The notes beneath the pieces were generated by a model. That model was not told where the DNA came from, did not search any database, and saw only the letters and a list, made by a program, of their open reading frames with translations. This document shows, piece by piece, positions 27,879 to 35,746 of a stretch of 64,000 nt of DNA. Position numbers and translations under genes: made by a program. Numbering within the stretch: position 1 is the stretch's first letter; every line of letters starts with the position of its first letter. The stretch is taken from contig NZ_CP049258.1 of the NCBI RefSeq assembly GCF_011046735.1, positions 6,342,001 through 6,406,000 of the forward strand, written 5' to 3'. This DNA comes from Nordella sp. HKS 07 (lineage in GTDB: Bacteria; Pseudomonadota; Alphaproteobacteria; Rhizobiales; Aestuariivirgaceae).

Positions 27879-28610
27879 TCAGGCGCGGCGCACCCCTTCC
27901 CGGCTGATGACGAAGTAAGTGAAGAGTCCGGCGACGAAACCGCCGAGATGCGCTTCCCAGGCAATGCGGGCGCCGTCGGCGAAGCCCGGCAGCCATTGAA
28001 CGCTGCTGGCCAGCGTCATCACCAGGAACACCACCAAGAAGATGATGGCGCGTCGGTCGCGCAGGAATTCGCGGAAGCTCAGCGGCCCGTAGGCACCGCC
28101 GAACATGATCGGGATGGCCGCCGCGAGCAGCCCCGAGACGGCGGCCGAGGCGCCGACCGCGATGATCGGCGTCCCCCAGAAGAGGATAAGCATGGCAAAT
28201 GCACCGCCCAATGCCGAGACGAGCGCGATCAGCAGAAAGCGCAGCGTGCCGAGCTGGCGGGCAACCGGTGTGCCGAAAACCAGGAGCCAGAGCGAGTTGA
28301 AAAGGACATGCAGCCAGCCCTCATGCAGGAAGGCGTAAGTGACGAGGCTCCAATATTGCGAGCCCTCGATCATCGCGATGGCGCCAGGTCCCTGGAAGCG
28401 CGCCGGGATGAGCGCGAAGGCATAAAGCGTCCAGATTTGCCAATCGTGGCCGCCCAGCAGGATGGCGACATGGATGGCGATGAGAATGCCGATTGTGACG
28501 AGAACCACGGGTGGGGCGTTGACGACCGGTCCACTGCCGCTGCGTAATTTCCTATCGATACCGGCCTGGCGCGGACCGCCGCCGCCGGCTCCATTCGTCA
28601 ATTGTGGCAC
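27879..28610 (-). CDS. rhomboid-family intramembrane serine protease
   Basis: About 243 residues if the GTG at 28610 is the start (MPQLTNGAGGGGPRQAG), chosen because it lies just outside the divergent PAS gene. Six or more membrane helices follow. Catalytic Ser in GASAAVSGLLAA and His in HLGGFVAGLF form the rhomboid dyad; HEGWLHVLFNSLWLLVFG is the conserved H..N helix supporting the active site. Cleaves membrane proteins within the bilayer; substrate unknown. Start codon uncertain. Confidence 0.88.
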   Translation of the reverse strand: MPQLTNGAGGGGPRQAGIDRKLRSGSGPVVNAPPVVLVTIGILIAIHVAILLGGHDWQIWTLYAFALIPARFQGPGAIAMIEGSQYWSLVTYAFLHEGWLHVLFNSLWLLVFGTPVARQLGTLRFLLIALVSALGGAFAMLILFWGTPIIAVGASAAVSGLLAAAIPIMFGGAYGPLSFREFLRDRRAIIFLVVFLVMTLASSVQWLPGFADGARIAWEAHLGGFVAGLFTYFVISREGVRRA

Positions 28611-28664
28611 GGTACCTGCACTCTCTTCGTCAATCGTCCACCCCTGATACACAGCGGCGTATAC

Positions 28665-29300
28665 ATGCAGAGCACTGATACCATTAAGGCCCCGGCAACC
28701 CCAGAAGAAATCCTCCACCCAGGCAGCCGCGCCTTGTTCCGTTATTGGGAGGCGGTGCGTGGCGAAATGTCGGCGCCGCCGCGCGATTGGCTTGACCTCC
28801 AGAAGATCCGCAGCCTTGTGCCTTTCCTGTTCATGATCGAGCGCACACCCAGCCGCGGCTATGCCTGGCGCCTGGCCGGCACCAAGGTCTGTGAGCTGTG
28901 GGGCATGGAACTGACCGGCATGCCGGCGCTGGCCCAGGGCGACAGGTTCGAGCGCGAGACTGTGGCCCGCCTCCTCGACAGCGTCGTCGACGAGCATCAG
29001 CCTTTCGTCCTGCGCTTCCGTCTGAATTCCGCCAAGGGAATGACCGTTGCGGCGGAACTCGTCGGCACACCCTTGCGCGCCCGCAATAATGGCGCGACCT
29101 ATGTGTTCGGGGTAGTCATGCCGTTCCGCGAGGCCAACTGGCCGCGCCACGATCAGGTAACCACATTCGAGCTTTCCGCCGCCCGCTCCATCTGGACCGA
29201 GCCGGTCCCCGGCGCTCGCGACATCACCCCCGGGCCGTCGATCCGCGCAAATTTACCACAAGCCTTCCAGATCATTAACGGCGGCCGCTCCGGGAATTAG
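28665..29300 (+). CDS. PAS-domain protein (PAS_5-like, DUF1488-free single-domain regulator)
   Basis: 211 residues from the ATG at 28665. The central part FRYWEAVRGEMSAPPRDWLD, LVPFLFMIERTPSRGYAWRL, AGTKVCELWGMELTGMP is typical of the PAS_5 family common in alphaproteobacteria, where a single sensor-like domain stands without a kinase. It may link to c-di-GMP or motility control; the next gene encodes a PilZ protein, but that functional link is inference. Divergent from the rhomboid gene. Confidence 0.8.
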   Translation: MQSTDTIKAPATPEEILHPGSRALFRYWEAVRGEMSAPPRDWLDLQKIRSLVPFLFMIERTPSRGYAWRLAGTKVCELWGMELTGMPALAQGDRFERETVARLLDSVVDEHQPFVLRFRLNSAKGMTVAAELVGTPLRARNNGATYVFGVVMPFREANWPRHDQVTTFELSAARSIWTEPVPGARDITPGPSIRANLPQAFQIINGGRSGN

Positions 29301-29409
29301 TTCTTTTAGCTCTCCTTAACCGCACTTTTTTAGGCCTTCGCTAATCTGCCGGTGCTAGCGTATCCCAAAAGAGCACAGCCCCATGGCAAAGTGAGAGGCA
29401 ATTCCGGCC

Positions 29410-30009
29410 GTGACTGCAACAATCGCGACGGGCGCGAGATTTATGTCTGCCGACGAGCCGGCTGGACCGACCGTGCTGTTCGGCCGTTTCATGCTTCCCG
29501 ACACGAGCGAATATCCCTGCCAGGTCAATGATCTGACCGTCGATGGCGCTCTGTTCTCGACGGCCGCGGCGCCGGAAGCAGGTACCCAGATCGTCGCCTA
29601 TATCGATGAGATCGGCCGGGTCGAAGGGGTAAGCGGCGAAACCGTCCCAGGCGGTTTCCGCATTCATTTTTCCCACAAGGGCCAGCGCCGCGAGCGTTTT
29701 GCATCCCGCCTCGCCGGCCGCGCCACCAAGAACACGACCGCCGGCACCGATCTGCGCCGTCACGCCCGCCATGCGCCGGAAAACACCCAGTCGCATATCA
29801 CCTTGCCCGATGGCCGGGTCTATCCCTGTGAGATCCTTGATATTTCCTTGTCGGGAGCGGCCGTCAAGGTCGACGTCATGCCGAGCCTCGGCACGCATCT
29901 GATGCTGGGAAAGATGCGTGGCCGCATCGTACGCTATGTCGAGCAAGGCATCGCCATTGAATTCCTCAAGCCGTTGAACACCAGCCAGCTTTCCGCTCAG
30001 ATGCGTTAG
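29410..30009 (+). CDS. PilZ-domain protein with two tandem PilZ-like modules
   Basis: 199 residues from GTG at 29410; ATG at 29443 (MSADEP) is an alternative. The C-terminal module carries the c-di-GMP motif RRHAR (about 118-122) with CEILDISLSGAAVKV (DxSxxG). The N-terminal module has CQVNDLTVDGALF (DxTxxG) but no clear RxxxR, so it may not bind c-di-GMP. Likely a c-di-GMP effector; the partner is unknown. Its TAG stop lies in TTAGAGCGC, which resembles the end of the palindromic repeat family, and another repeat starts 15 bases later. Confidence 0.85.
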   Translation: MTATIATGARFMSADEPAGPTVLFGRFMLPDTSEYPCQVNDLTVDGALFSTAAAPEAGTQIVAYIDEIGRVEGVSGETVPGGFRIHFSHKGQRRERFASRLAGRATKNTTAGTDLRRHARHAPENTQSHITLPDGRVYPCEILDISLSGAAVKVDVMPSLGTHLMLGKMRGRIVRYVEQGIAIEFLKPLNTSQLSAQMR

Positions 30010-30023
30010 AGCGCGCCTATATT

Positions 30024-30083
30024 CTAGACCCTTCGAGGCCAGCCTTCGGCGGGCGCCTCACGGTGAGGGTAGTGGGCGGCATA
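30024..30083. repeat. CCTTCGAGG / CCTCACGGTGAGG-type repeat, single unit
   Basis: Starts with CTAG (30024-30027) and reads ACCCTTCGAGGCCAGCC then GGCGGGCGCCTCACGGTGAG. It closely matches the reverse complement of the left unit at 5530-5580, including the flanking GGGTAGT, so both derive from one dispersed element. Confidence 0.8.
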
Positions 30084-30140
30084 GTCTCATAATACTTTAG
30101 CGATTGTGCGCATCGCTGGCCTCATTCCGCGCCGCTATGG

Positions 30141-30185
30141 CGTTCGGAGACATCCTGGACACGCGTTCGGAGACATCCTTGACAC
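30141..30185. repeat. tandem 22-bp direct repeat
   Basis: CGTTCGGAGACATCCTGGAC-AC and CGTTCGGAGACATCCTTGAC-AC stand one base apart, differing at a single position. The unit looks like an insertion-sequence end, but no transposase remains. Could also be a double protein-binding site. Confidence 0.75.
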
Positions 30186-30368
30186 TGCGCTGCGGATCGC
30201 CGGTCCTGCCATGCTTAAGGAAGCTTGGCCTTCCTTGGTTAATAGTCCCGACTCTCAGCCTTTCTAAATTGTTACAAGTTTTCAGAGACTTACATTGATA
30301 AACTGAACGCGATCGCAAAGCCTTCGCGATACTGTGACGTCCAACGATAAGGGGAATGGACGTCAACA

Positions 30369-31016
30369 ATGACCATCTTTGCAAGACTCGGGGGAGTTGC
30401 GCTCGGATTGGCCTGCATGATCCAGGCGGCTTACGCCGTCGATGCAGACCAGGTCCGGGTCGATCCCAACAAAGGACAATTCCAGACCGTATACGGCAAG
30501 GCTCTGCCGCCGATCGGCTATGTCGAGATGTGCGCGCGTGAGCCGAAGGAATGCCGCGCGCTTGGTGGCAAGGCGGTGCATCTCGCTTTGTCGCCGGAGC
30601 GCTGGAACCTGGTCTATCAGGTCAACACATTCGTGAACGGCAAGATTGCGCCGGTGAGCGACGACGAACTCTACGGAAAGCCGGAATATTGGACTTTCCC
30701 GACCGATGCCGGCGACTGCGAGGACTATCTGCTGCTCAAGAAGCGCTACCTCGAAGGCCTGGGCTTTCCCTCGGAAGCCCTGCTGATCACCGTTGTTCTG
30801 GACGAGAAACAACAAGGCCACGCCGTGTTGACCGTCACCACCGACAAGGGCGACTTCGTTCTCGACAACCGCCGCAACGAGGTGCTGCGCTGGAACAACA
30901 CCGGCTACACCTATCTAAAGCGTCAGTCGCCGGAGGATCCGCGCCAGTGGGTGTCGCTGACCAAAAAGCCGCCGGCCCATGTCGGCGCTGTCGCGGCCGG
31001 AGCTGCGAGGAAATAG
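30369..31016 (+). CDS. transglutaminase-like cysteine peptidase (BTLCP, LapG-like)
   Basis: 215 residues with signal peptide (MTIFARLGGVALGLACMIQAAYA), so periplasmic. The catalytic triad is complete: Cys117 in DAGDCEDYLLLKK, His151 in GHAVLTV, Asp166 in FVLDNRRNEV. LapG-type members release surface adhesins under c-di-GMP control through an LapD partner; neither lapD nor an adhesin gene is visible in this window, so that role is by analogy. Rhizobiales carry several such stand-alone BTLCP genes. Ends at a strong terminator hairpin shared with the convergent gamma carbonic anhydrase gene. Confidence 0.9.
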   Translation: MTIFARLGGVALGLACMIQAAYAVDADQVRVDPNKGQFQTVYGKALPPIGYVEMCAREPKECRALGGKAVHLALSPERWNLVYQVNTFVNGKIAPVSDDELYGKPEYWTFPTDAGDCEDYLLLKKRYLEGLGFPSEALLITVVLDEKQQGHAVLTVTTDKGDFVLDNRRNEVLRWNNTGYTYLKRQSPEDPRQWVSLTKKPPAHVGAVAAGAARK

Positions 31017-31085
31017 CCCGATGAATATTGGGAGCTAGGCCCGGTCGGCGTCCCCCTCCCCATCCCCCACCAGACCGGGTCAAAG

Positions 31086-31118
31086 GGAGCCGGCTCTGTC
31101 CCACCCAGAGCCGGCTCC
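31086..31118. terminator. strong hairpin between convergent genes
   Basis: Perfect 13-bp arms GGAGCCGGCTCTG / CAGAGCCGGCTCC around a 7-base loop, followed on the plus strand by ACTATTT. Probably bidirectional terminator for the LapG-like gene and the gamma carbonic anhydrase gene. Confidence 0.8.
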
Positions 31119-31134
31119 ACTATTTCCAGATCGA

Positions 31135-31671
31135 TCAGTCGCTCGGGATTTCGCGCAAACCGGCAGTGAAGCGCCGCCAGTTCTTCACATAATTCTTGGC
31201 CGAGAGCGTGAGCTGCTCGGCCATTTCGGTTGAAACCTCGCGCACCACTTTGCCAGGCGCCCCCATGACAAGCGAATTGTCGGGGATTGCCTTGCCCTCC
31301 GCGATCAGCGCATTGGCGCCGATCAGGCAGTTGCGACCGATCTTGGCGTGGTTGAGGATGGTCGCCCCCATGCCGATCAGCGTGTTGTCGCCGATTGAGC
31401 AGCCATGCAGGATCGCCTTATGCCCGATGGTACAGTTGCGCCCGACGGTCAATGGCGCCCCCATGTCAGTATGAAGCACGCAGCCATCCTGGATGTTGCT
31501 GCCCTCGCCGATCAGGATCAGCTCGTTGTCGCCGCGCAGCACCGCCCCGAACCAGATGCCGGCATTGCGCTCGAGCTTCACCTTGCCGATGACGACCGCG
31601 TTCGGCGCGATCCAATAGTCGTTCTCGGGCGGAAGCTCCGGCGTAACACCGTCGAGCGAATAGACCGTCAT
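31135..31671 (-). CDS. gamma-class carbonic anhydrase family protein (hexapeptide repeat)
   Basis: 178 residues forming a left-handed beta helix of hexapeptide repeats ([73 protein letters not shown]). Three His of the metal site are in VLHTD, GHKAI and LHG. The YrdA/PaaY-type family may have carbonic anhydrase activity or act in acyl metabolism; function in this organism unknown. Monocistronic, convergent with the LapG-like gene. Confidence 0.9.
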   Translation of the reverse strand: MTVYSLDGVTPELPPENDYWIAPNAVVIGKVKLERNAGIWFGAVLRGDNELILIGEGSNIQDGCVLHTDMGAPLTVGRNCTIGHKAILHGCSIGDNTLIGMGATILNHAKIGRNCLIGANALIAEGKAIPDNSLVMGAPGKVVREVSTEMAEQLTLSAKNYVKNWRRFTAGLREIPSD

Positions 31672-31740
31672 GCGCCTTCCCTCTCAGTCCATGGCTTTTC
31701 TTGGACTATACAGAGCCCATGGCGCCGCGCCAGCGTCACA

Positions 31741-31785
31741 GAGCGCTTCCCCAAAGCTGCTCGATTTTGGTGACAAGGAGCGCTC
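31741..31785. repeat. palindromic repeat, type B, degenerate copy
   Basis: GAGCGCTTCC...CAAAG and TTTGG...AAGGAGCGCTC pair as in the copy at 34792, with several mismatches in the inner stem. Located between the gamma carbonic anhydrase start and the SulP stop. Confidence 0.7.
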
Positions 31786-31843
31786 CAAACCATTTGCTCT
31801 TTGAGCTGTTTGCCCCACCTGGATAGAAAGGTCCCGGCTTGAT

Positions 31844-33565
31844 CTAAGTGGGTGTGGCGCCAAGCCGGCGCACCGCCTCGACGGCATCCTCGATCTGCGG
31901 CAGGAACATGACATCCGGTGCCTTCACCTCGTGTTTCATCAGCTCCTTGCGCACATCGAAGGAAGCCCCGGTCAGATAGACCTTCACGCCATGGTGGCGG
32001 GCCTTGCGCACCACCCCGGCAATCACATTGGCGCCGGTCGAATCGAGGAAGGGCACGGCCGAGAAATCGAGCACGAACCCCTTGTGCTGGTCGGCGATGC
32101 GCTCGAGCACCGTGCCCACGGCGGAGGCGGCGCCGAAGAAGAAGGCGCCGCTGATCCGGTAGACGACGACCTCCGGGTCGCTGGCGAGTTCGGCGTCGTA
32201 AGGCGTGCGCCCGCCATTGCTGTCGTCGGCGCGGTCATCGGCGGCGAGCGGCCCATGCTCGACGCGCGTCATATGTGCCATACGGTTGATGAAGATGAAG
32301 GCGCCGATCGCCGAGCCGACGACGATGCCTTCCGTCAGATCGCGGAAGATGGTGAGCAGGAAGGTCGACAGCAGGATCGCCGCATCGCCCCATGAGGAGC
32401 GGATGAGCGTGCCGAATGCGTGTTTCTCCGCCATGTTCCAGGCGACAACCGCCAGCACGGCGGCCAGCGCCGCGAGAGGGATGTAGCTGGCGAGTGGTGC
32501 TGCGACGAGCATGAAGACAAGCAGGAAGGCCGAATGCAGGATGCCGGCGACGGGGCCCCGCGCCCCTGCCCTGACATTGGTGGCGGTGCGCGCGATTGTG
32601 CCCGTCACGACGATACCGCCGAAAAGCCCCGAGCCGATATTGGCCACACCCTGCGCCACCAGTTCGCAATTCGAGCGATGGCGCCGGCCGGTCATGCCGT
32701 CAGCGACCACCGCCGAGAGCAGGGATTCGATGGCGCCCAGAAGCGCGAAACCAACCGCATCGGGCAGCACCGCCTGGATCTTCTCAAAGGACAGAGGCGG
32801 CAGCTGCGGCGCCGGCAAGGTCGACGGGATGCCGCCGAAGCGCGTGCCGATGGTCTCGACGGGCAGGCCCAGGAAATAGACGGCGACCGAGGCGAGCACC
32901 ACGGCGATGAGGATATTGGGCCAATGCGGACGCAATTTCTTGAGGCCGACCATCACCACGATGCCAAGCGCGGCGATCGCCAGCGCGGAAGTGTTGATCG
33001 TGTCGAGGACACCCCACAAAGCTTCGATCTTGGGGATCAGCGCACCCGGTTCGTGCTCGAGCGTAAGCCCCAAGAGATCGCGGATCTGGCTCGCGAAGAT
33101 GATCACCGCAATGCCGGCGGTGAAGCCCACCGTCACCGGATAGGGTATGAATTTGATATAGGTGCCGAGCCTGAGATAGCCGGCTGCCACCAGGAACAGG
33201 CCGGCCATCACGGTGGCGAGCAGCATGCCGTCGACGCCGTGGCGCTCGACGGTGGCGGCGACCAGTACAATGAAGGCGCCGGCGGGACCGCCGATCTGGA
33301 ATCGGCTGCCGCCGAGCAGCGAGACGAGGAAGCCGCCGACGATGGCGGTATAGAGTCCGCGGTCGGGTGTTACGCCCGAGCCGATGGCGATCGCCATCGA
33401 CAGCGGCAAGGCGACGATGGCGACGGTGAGGCCGGCAAGGAGATCGGCGCGCAGATCGACGAGCCCATAGCGCTCGCGCAGCACGGTGACGATCTTCGGT
33501 GTGAACAGCTCAACAAAGCTCGGCCCCGGTGCGGGCAGAGGTGATTTTCCCGACCAGTCCGTCAT
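31844..33565 (-). CDS. SulP-family anion transporter with STAS domain
   Basis: 573 residues. N-terminal transporter domain with the family blocks LRADLLAGLTVAIVALPLSM, GLYTAIVGGFLVSLLGGSRF and QIGGPAGAFIVLVAATV, about twelve helices, then a cytoplasmic STAS domain (about 455-560) including KGFVLDFSAVPFLDSTGANV with the Asp-Ser-Thr loop. Probably imports sulfate or another anion such as bicarbonate; the neighbouring gamma carbonic anhydrase makes bicarbonate tempting, but that is inference. Sits 24 bp from the DUF3126 gene upstream. Confidence 0.92.
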   Translation of the reverse strand: MTDWSGKSPLPAPGPSFVELFTPKIVTVLRERYGLVDLRADLLAGLTVAIVALPLSMAIAIGSGVTPDRGLYTAIVGGFLVSLLGGSRFQIGGPAGAFIVLVAATVERHGVDGMLLATVMAGLFLVAAGYLRLGTYIKFIPYPVTVGFTAGIAVIIFASQIRDLLGLTLEHEPGALIPKIEALWGVLDTINTSALAIAALGIVVMVGLKKLRPHWPNILIAVVLASVAVYFLGLPVETIGTRFGGIPSTLPAPQLPPLSFEKIQAVLPDAVGFALLGAIESLLSAVVADGMTGRRHRSNCELVAQGVANIGSGLFGGIVVTGTIARTATNVRAGARGPVAGILHSAFLLVFMLVAAPLASYIPLAALAAVLAVVAWNMAEKHAFGTLIRSSWGDAAILLSTFLLTIFRDLTEGIVVGSAIGAFIFINRMAHMTRVEHGPLAADDRADDSNGGRTPYDAELASDPEVVVYRISGAFFFGAASAVGTVLERIADQHKGFVLDFSAVPFLDSTGANVIAGVVRKARHHGVKVYLTGASFDVRKELMKHEVKAPDVMFLPQIEDAVEAVRRLGATPT

Positions 33566-33589
33566 TCCGAGCCGCCCCGCACCTTTTCG

Positions 33590-33799
33590 TTATTCGAGAT
33601 CGAAATCCAGGATGGCCATGGAGAAATTGTAGGAGAGCTCGCCATCCTCATCGTCGCGGAAGATCACGCCGATGAACTCGTCGCCGATATAGACCTCCGC
33701 CGAATCACTCTTTTGCGGGCGCTTGCGGACTTCAATATTGGCGAGCTGAAATTTGGCTTTCAGAAAGCGGGTGAGCTTCTTTATCTCATCGGGTTGCAC
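33590..33799 (-). CDS. DUF3126 family protein
   Basis: 69 residues, the expected size: MQPDEIKKLTRFLKAKFQ, IEVRKRPQKSDSAEVYIGDE, FIGVIFRDDEDGELSYNFSM. A small conserved alphaproteobacterial protein of unknown function, acidic at the C-terminus. In many Rhizobiales it sits next to cysE, as here, upstream of it on the same strand order (cysE then DUF3126). Confidence 0.9.
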   Translation of the reverse strand: MQPDEIKKLTRFLKAKFQLANIEVRKRPQKSDSAEVYIGDEFIGVIFRDDEDGELSYNFSMAILDFDLE

Positions 33800-33865
33800 G
33801 ATGGCGGTCCTTAGATTTGACTGGGAAGACCAAGCTGTACCCCGCCGGTCGAAGCCAAGACAAGC

Positions 33866-34696
33866 CTATTCTACCCCCTGCGACGTATCCGCCTTGAGCT
33901 GGTGATCCATGACCAGAGCCGGCTCGGCGCAGCCGGCATAGCCGACGACTTTGGCCGGAACGCCGGCGACCGTGCGGTTGGGCGGCACGTCATGCAGCAC
34001 GACCGAGCCCGCGGCGACACGCGAGCAATGACCGATCTCGATATTGCCGAGAATCTTGGCGCCTGAGCCGATAAGCACGCCATGACGGATCTTGGGATGG
34101 CGGTCGCCCGATTCCTTGCCGGTGCCGCCGAGCGTCACTTCCTGCATGAGCGAGACATTGTCTTCGACGACCGCCGTCTCGCCGATGACGATGGCATGGG
34201 CGTGGTCGACGAAGATGCCGCGGCCGATGCGGGCGGCGGGATGGATGTCGACGCCATAGACGACCGAGGAGCGGCTCTGCAGATAATAGGCGAAGTCGCG
34301 GCGGTCCATCTTCCACAGCTGATGCGCCATGCGATGCGTCTGGATCGCCTGGAAGCCTTTGAAATAAAGAAGCGGCTCGAGGTAGCGGTGGCAGGCGGGA
34401 TCGCGCTCATAGACCGCGACGATGTCGGCGCGCGCCGCCTCGCCGATGGTGGGATCGGCGTCGAGCGCATCCTGGAAGGCCTGCTGGATCAATTCGGCGG
34501 TGAGCGCATTCGCCATGCGCTGGGCGAGGCGATGCATCAGCGCGTCCTCGAAGCGCGGCTGGTTCAGCACGGCGCCGAAAATGAAGCCGCCGAGGCTCGG
34601 ATCCTTCTTGGCCGCCTCCTGCGCCTCCTCGCAGATGCGGTCCCAGACCGGATCGAGGCTGGCGACGCTTTGCGGATGTGTCGACTGGCGGACCAT
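33866..34696 (-). CDS. cysE: serine O-acetyltransferase
   Basis: 276 residues from the ATG at 34696, preceded by GGAG six bases upstream; an ATG at 34708 would add four residues. N-terminal helical domain (DPVWDRICEEAQEAAKKDPS), then a left-handed beta helix with the active-site blocks SSVVYGVDIHPAARIGRGIF and VDHAHAIVIGETAVVEDNVS, then TLGGTGKESGDRHPKI. Transfers acetyl from acetyl-CoA to serine, giving O-acetylserine for cysteine synthesis; usually feedback-inhibited by cysteine. Followed by DUF3126 after 66 bp. Confidence 0.96.
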   Translation of the reverse strand: MVRQSTHPQSVASLDPVWDRICEEAQEAAKKDPSLGGFIFGAVLNQPRFEDALMHRLAQRMANALTAELIQQAFQDALDADPTIGEAARADIVAVYERDPACHRYLEPLLYFKGFQAIQTHRMAHQLWKMDRRDFAYYLQSRSSVVYGVDIHPAARIGRGIFVDHAHAIVIGETAVVEDNVSLMQEVTLGGTGKESGDRHPKIRHGVLIGSGAKILGNIEIGHCSRVAAGSVVLHDVPPNRTVAGVPAKVVGYAGCAEPALVMDHQLKADTSQGVE

Positions 34697-34791
34697 CGGA
34701 TACTCCATGAATTGCCGGACCCATCTTACGCCACTGCCCGGGAAATGGGGAGCTTTCCCGCAAAAGCAACAGCATTGCGTTAATGTTGGGG

Positions 34792-34841
34792 CTAGAGCGC
34801 TTCCCGCCAAAGTCGCCCGACTTTGGCGATAAGGAAGCGCT
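34792..34841. repeat. palindromic repeat, type B copy
   Basis: Begins CTAGAGCGCTTCC; inner arms CGCCAAAGTCG / CGACTTTGGCG and outer arms AGCGCTTCC / GGAAGCGCT. The inner part is the same as in type A copies (2520, 46233) while the outer arm differs on both sides together. Confidence 0.88.
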
Positions 34842-34857
34842 AAAGATAAATGTTTTC

Positions 34858-34915
34858 GAGCCCTTTTTCTCGCTCTAATTGAAACGGAACGTTTCAATTA
34901 GAGCGAGAAGGGCTC
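34858..34915. repeat. near-perfect inverted repeat, second hairpin before echA-like gene
   Basis: Left arm GAGCCCTTTTTCTCGCTC-TAATTGAAACG and right arm CGTTTCAATTA-GAGCGAGAAGGGCTC, separated by only three bases. Very strong potential cruciform or RNA hairpin, 15 bp before the downstream start codon, so it could also affect translation. Confidence 0.9.
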
Positions 34916-34929
34916 TATAGCCGCCTTCC

Positions 34930-35724
34930 ATGACGAATATCGCCTCCCCAACGCCCTATCTCGAAGCCTGGCGCGACGGCCCTGTGGGCTTCCTGATGCT
35001 CAACCGCCCCGATCGCCGCAATGCACTGAACCGGGAGATGTGGCGCGCTTTGCCGGAACTGGTCGCGGCGCTCGACAATGATCCCGAGACCCGTCTGCTG
35101 GTCCTGCGAGGCGCCGGAACGGAGGCCTTCGCCGCTGGCGCCGACATCACCGAATTCGCCGAAACGCGCGCCAACCCGGATCTGGCGCGCGACTATGCGG
35201 CGCTGAACGGCAAGGCCTTCGCAGCCCTGCGCGGTACCGCCAAGCCCGCCATCGCCATGATCTCGGGCTTCTGCATCGGCGGCGGCCTGGCGCTGGCGCT
35301 CGCCTGCGATCTGCGGATCGCTGCCGACGACGCCCTCTTCGCGCTCCCGCCGGCCCGGCTTGGCCTCGCCTATCCGCTCGACGGGCTGACCGACCTCCTG
35401 CAAGCCGTGTCTCCCGCCTTCGCCAAGGAAATGCTGTTCACGGCGCGCCGCTACCGCGCCATGGAAGCACTCGCGGCCGGGCTGGTCCACAGGATCGTGC
35501 CCAAGGGCCGGCTCGAAGCCGAAACCCGGGCGCTCGCCGCCGAGATCGCCGACAACGCGCCCCTCACCCTAAAGGCCTCGAAGCGCGCCATCGATGCGCT
35601 TGCCCGGCGGCAGGGCAGCGAGGATCTGGATGCCCTGGCGGCCGCCTGCTTCGCCAGCGCCGATTATGCGGAAGGCCAGAAGGCTTTCCTCGAAAAGCGC
35701 AAGCCACGCTTCACCGGAAGCTGA
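34930..35724 (+). CDS. enoyl-CoA hydratase/isomerase family protein
   Basis: 264 residues, standard crotonase size. Oxyanion-hole strands are present: AFAAGADITEFAET and PAIAMISGFCIGGGLALALA, and LPPARLGLAYPLDGLTDLLQ lies in the substrate pocket. Of the two usual catalytic acids, the position equivalent to the second Glu reads Ala/Pro (FALPPARLGL instead of FxxPExxxGL), so a hydratase role is doubtful and an isomerase or other crotonase activity more likely. Acts on acyl-CoA in the cytoplasm. No neighbouring beta-oxidation genes. Confidence 0.85.
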   Translation: MTNIASPTPYLEAWRDGPVGFLMLNRPDRRNALNREMWRALPELVAALDNDPETRLLVLRGAGTEAFAAGADITEFAETRANPDLARDYAALNGKAFAALRGTAKPAIAMISGFCIGGGLALALACDLRIAADDALFALPPARLGLAYPLDGLTDLLQAVSPAFAKEMLFTARRYRAMEALAAGLVHRIVPKGRLEAETRALAAEIADNAPLTLKASKRAIDALARRQGSEDLDALAAACFASADYAEGQKAFLEKRKPRFTGS

Positions 35725-35746
35725 CTCATGAAATTAACAAAAGAGC

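Larger units (their letters stand above)
30010..30368. other. intergenic region with repeats, no gene
   Basis: 359 bp without a convincing coding sequence. It holds a CTAG-ended repeat unit (30024-30083), a tandem 22-bp direct repeat (30141-30185) and then a less GC-rich stretch of about 150 bp before the LapG-like gene that presumably contains its promoter; no clear -35/-10 pair could be assigned. Confidence 0.6.

Noticed and set aside
27879-29150. Long version of the rhomboid gene starting near 29150
   Set aside because: The N-terminal 180 residues are antisense to the PAS-domain gene and show no membrane or rhomboid features; the GTG at 28610 is a better start.
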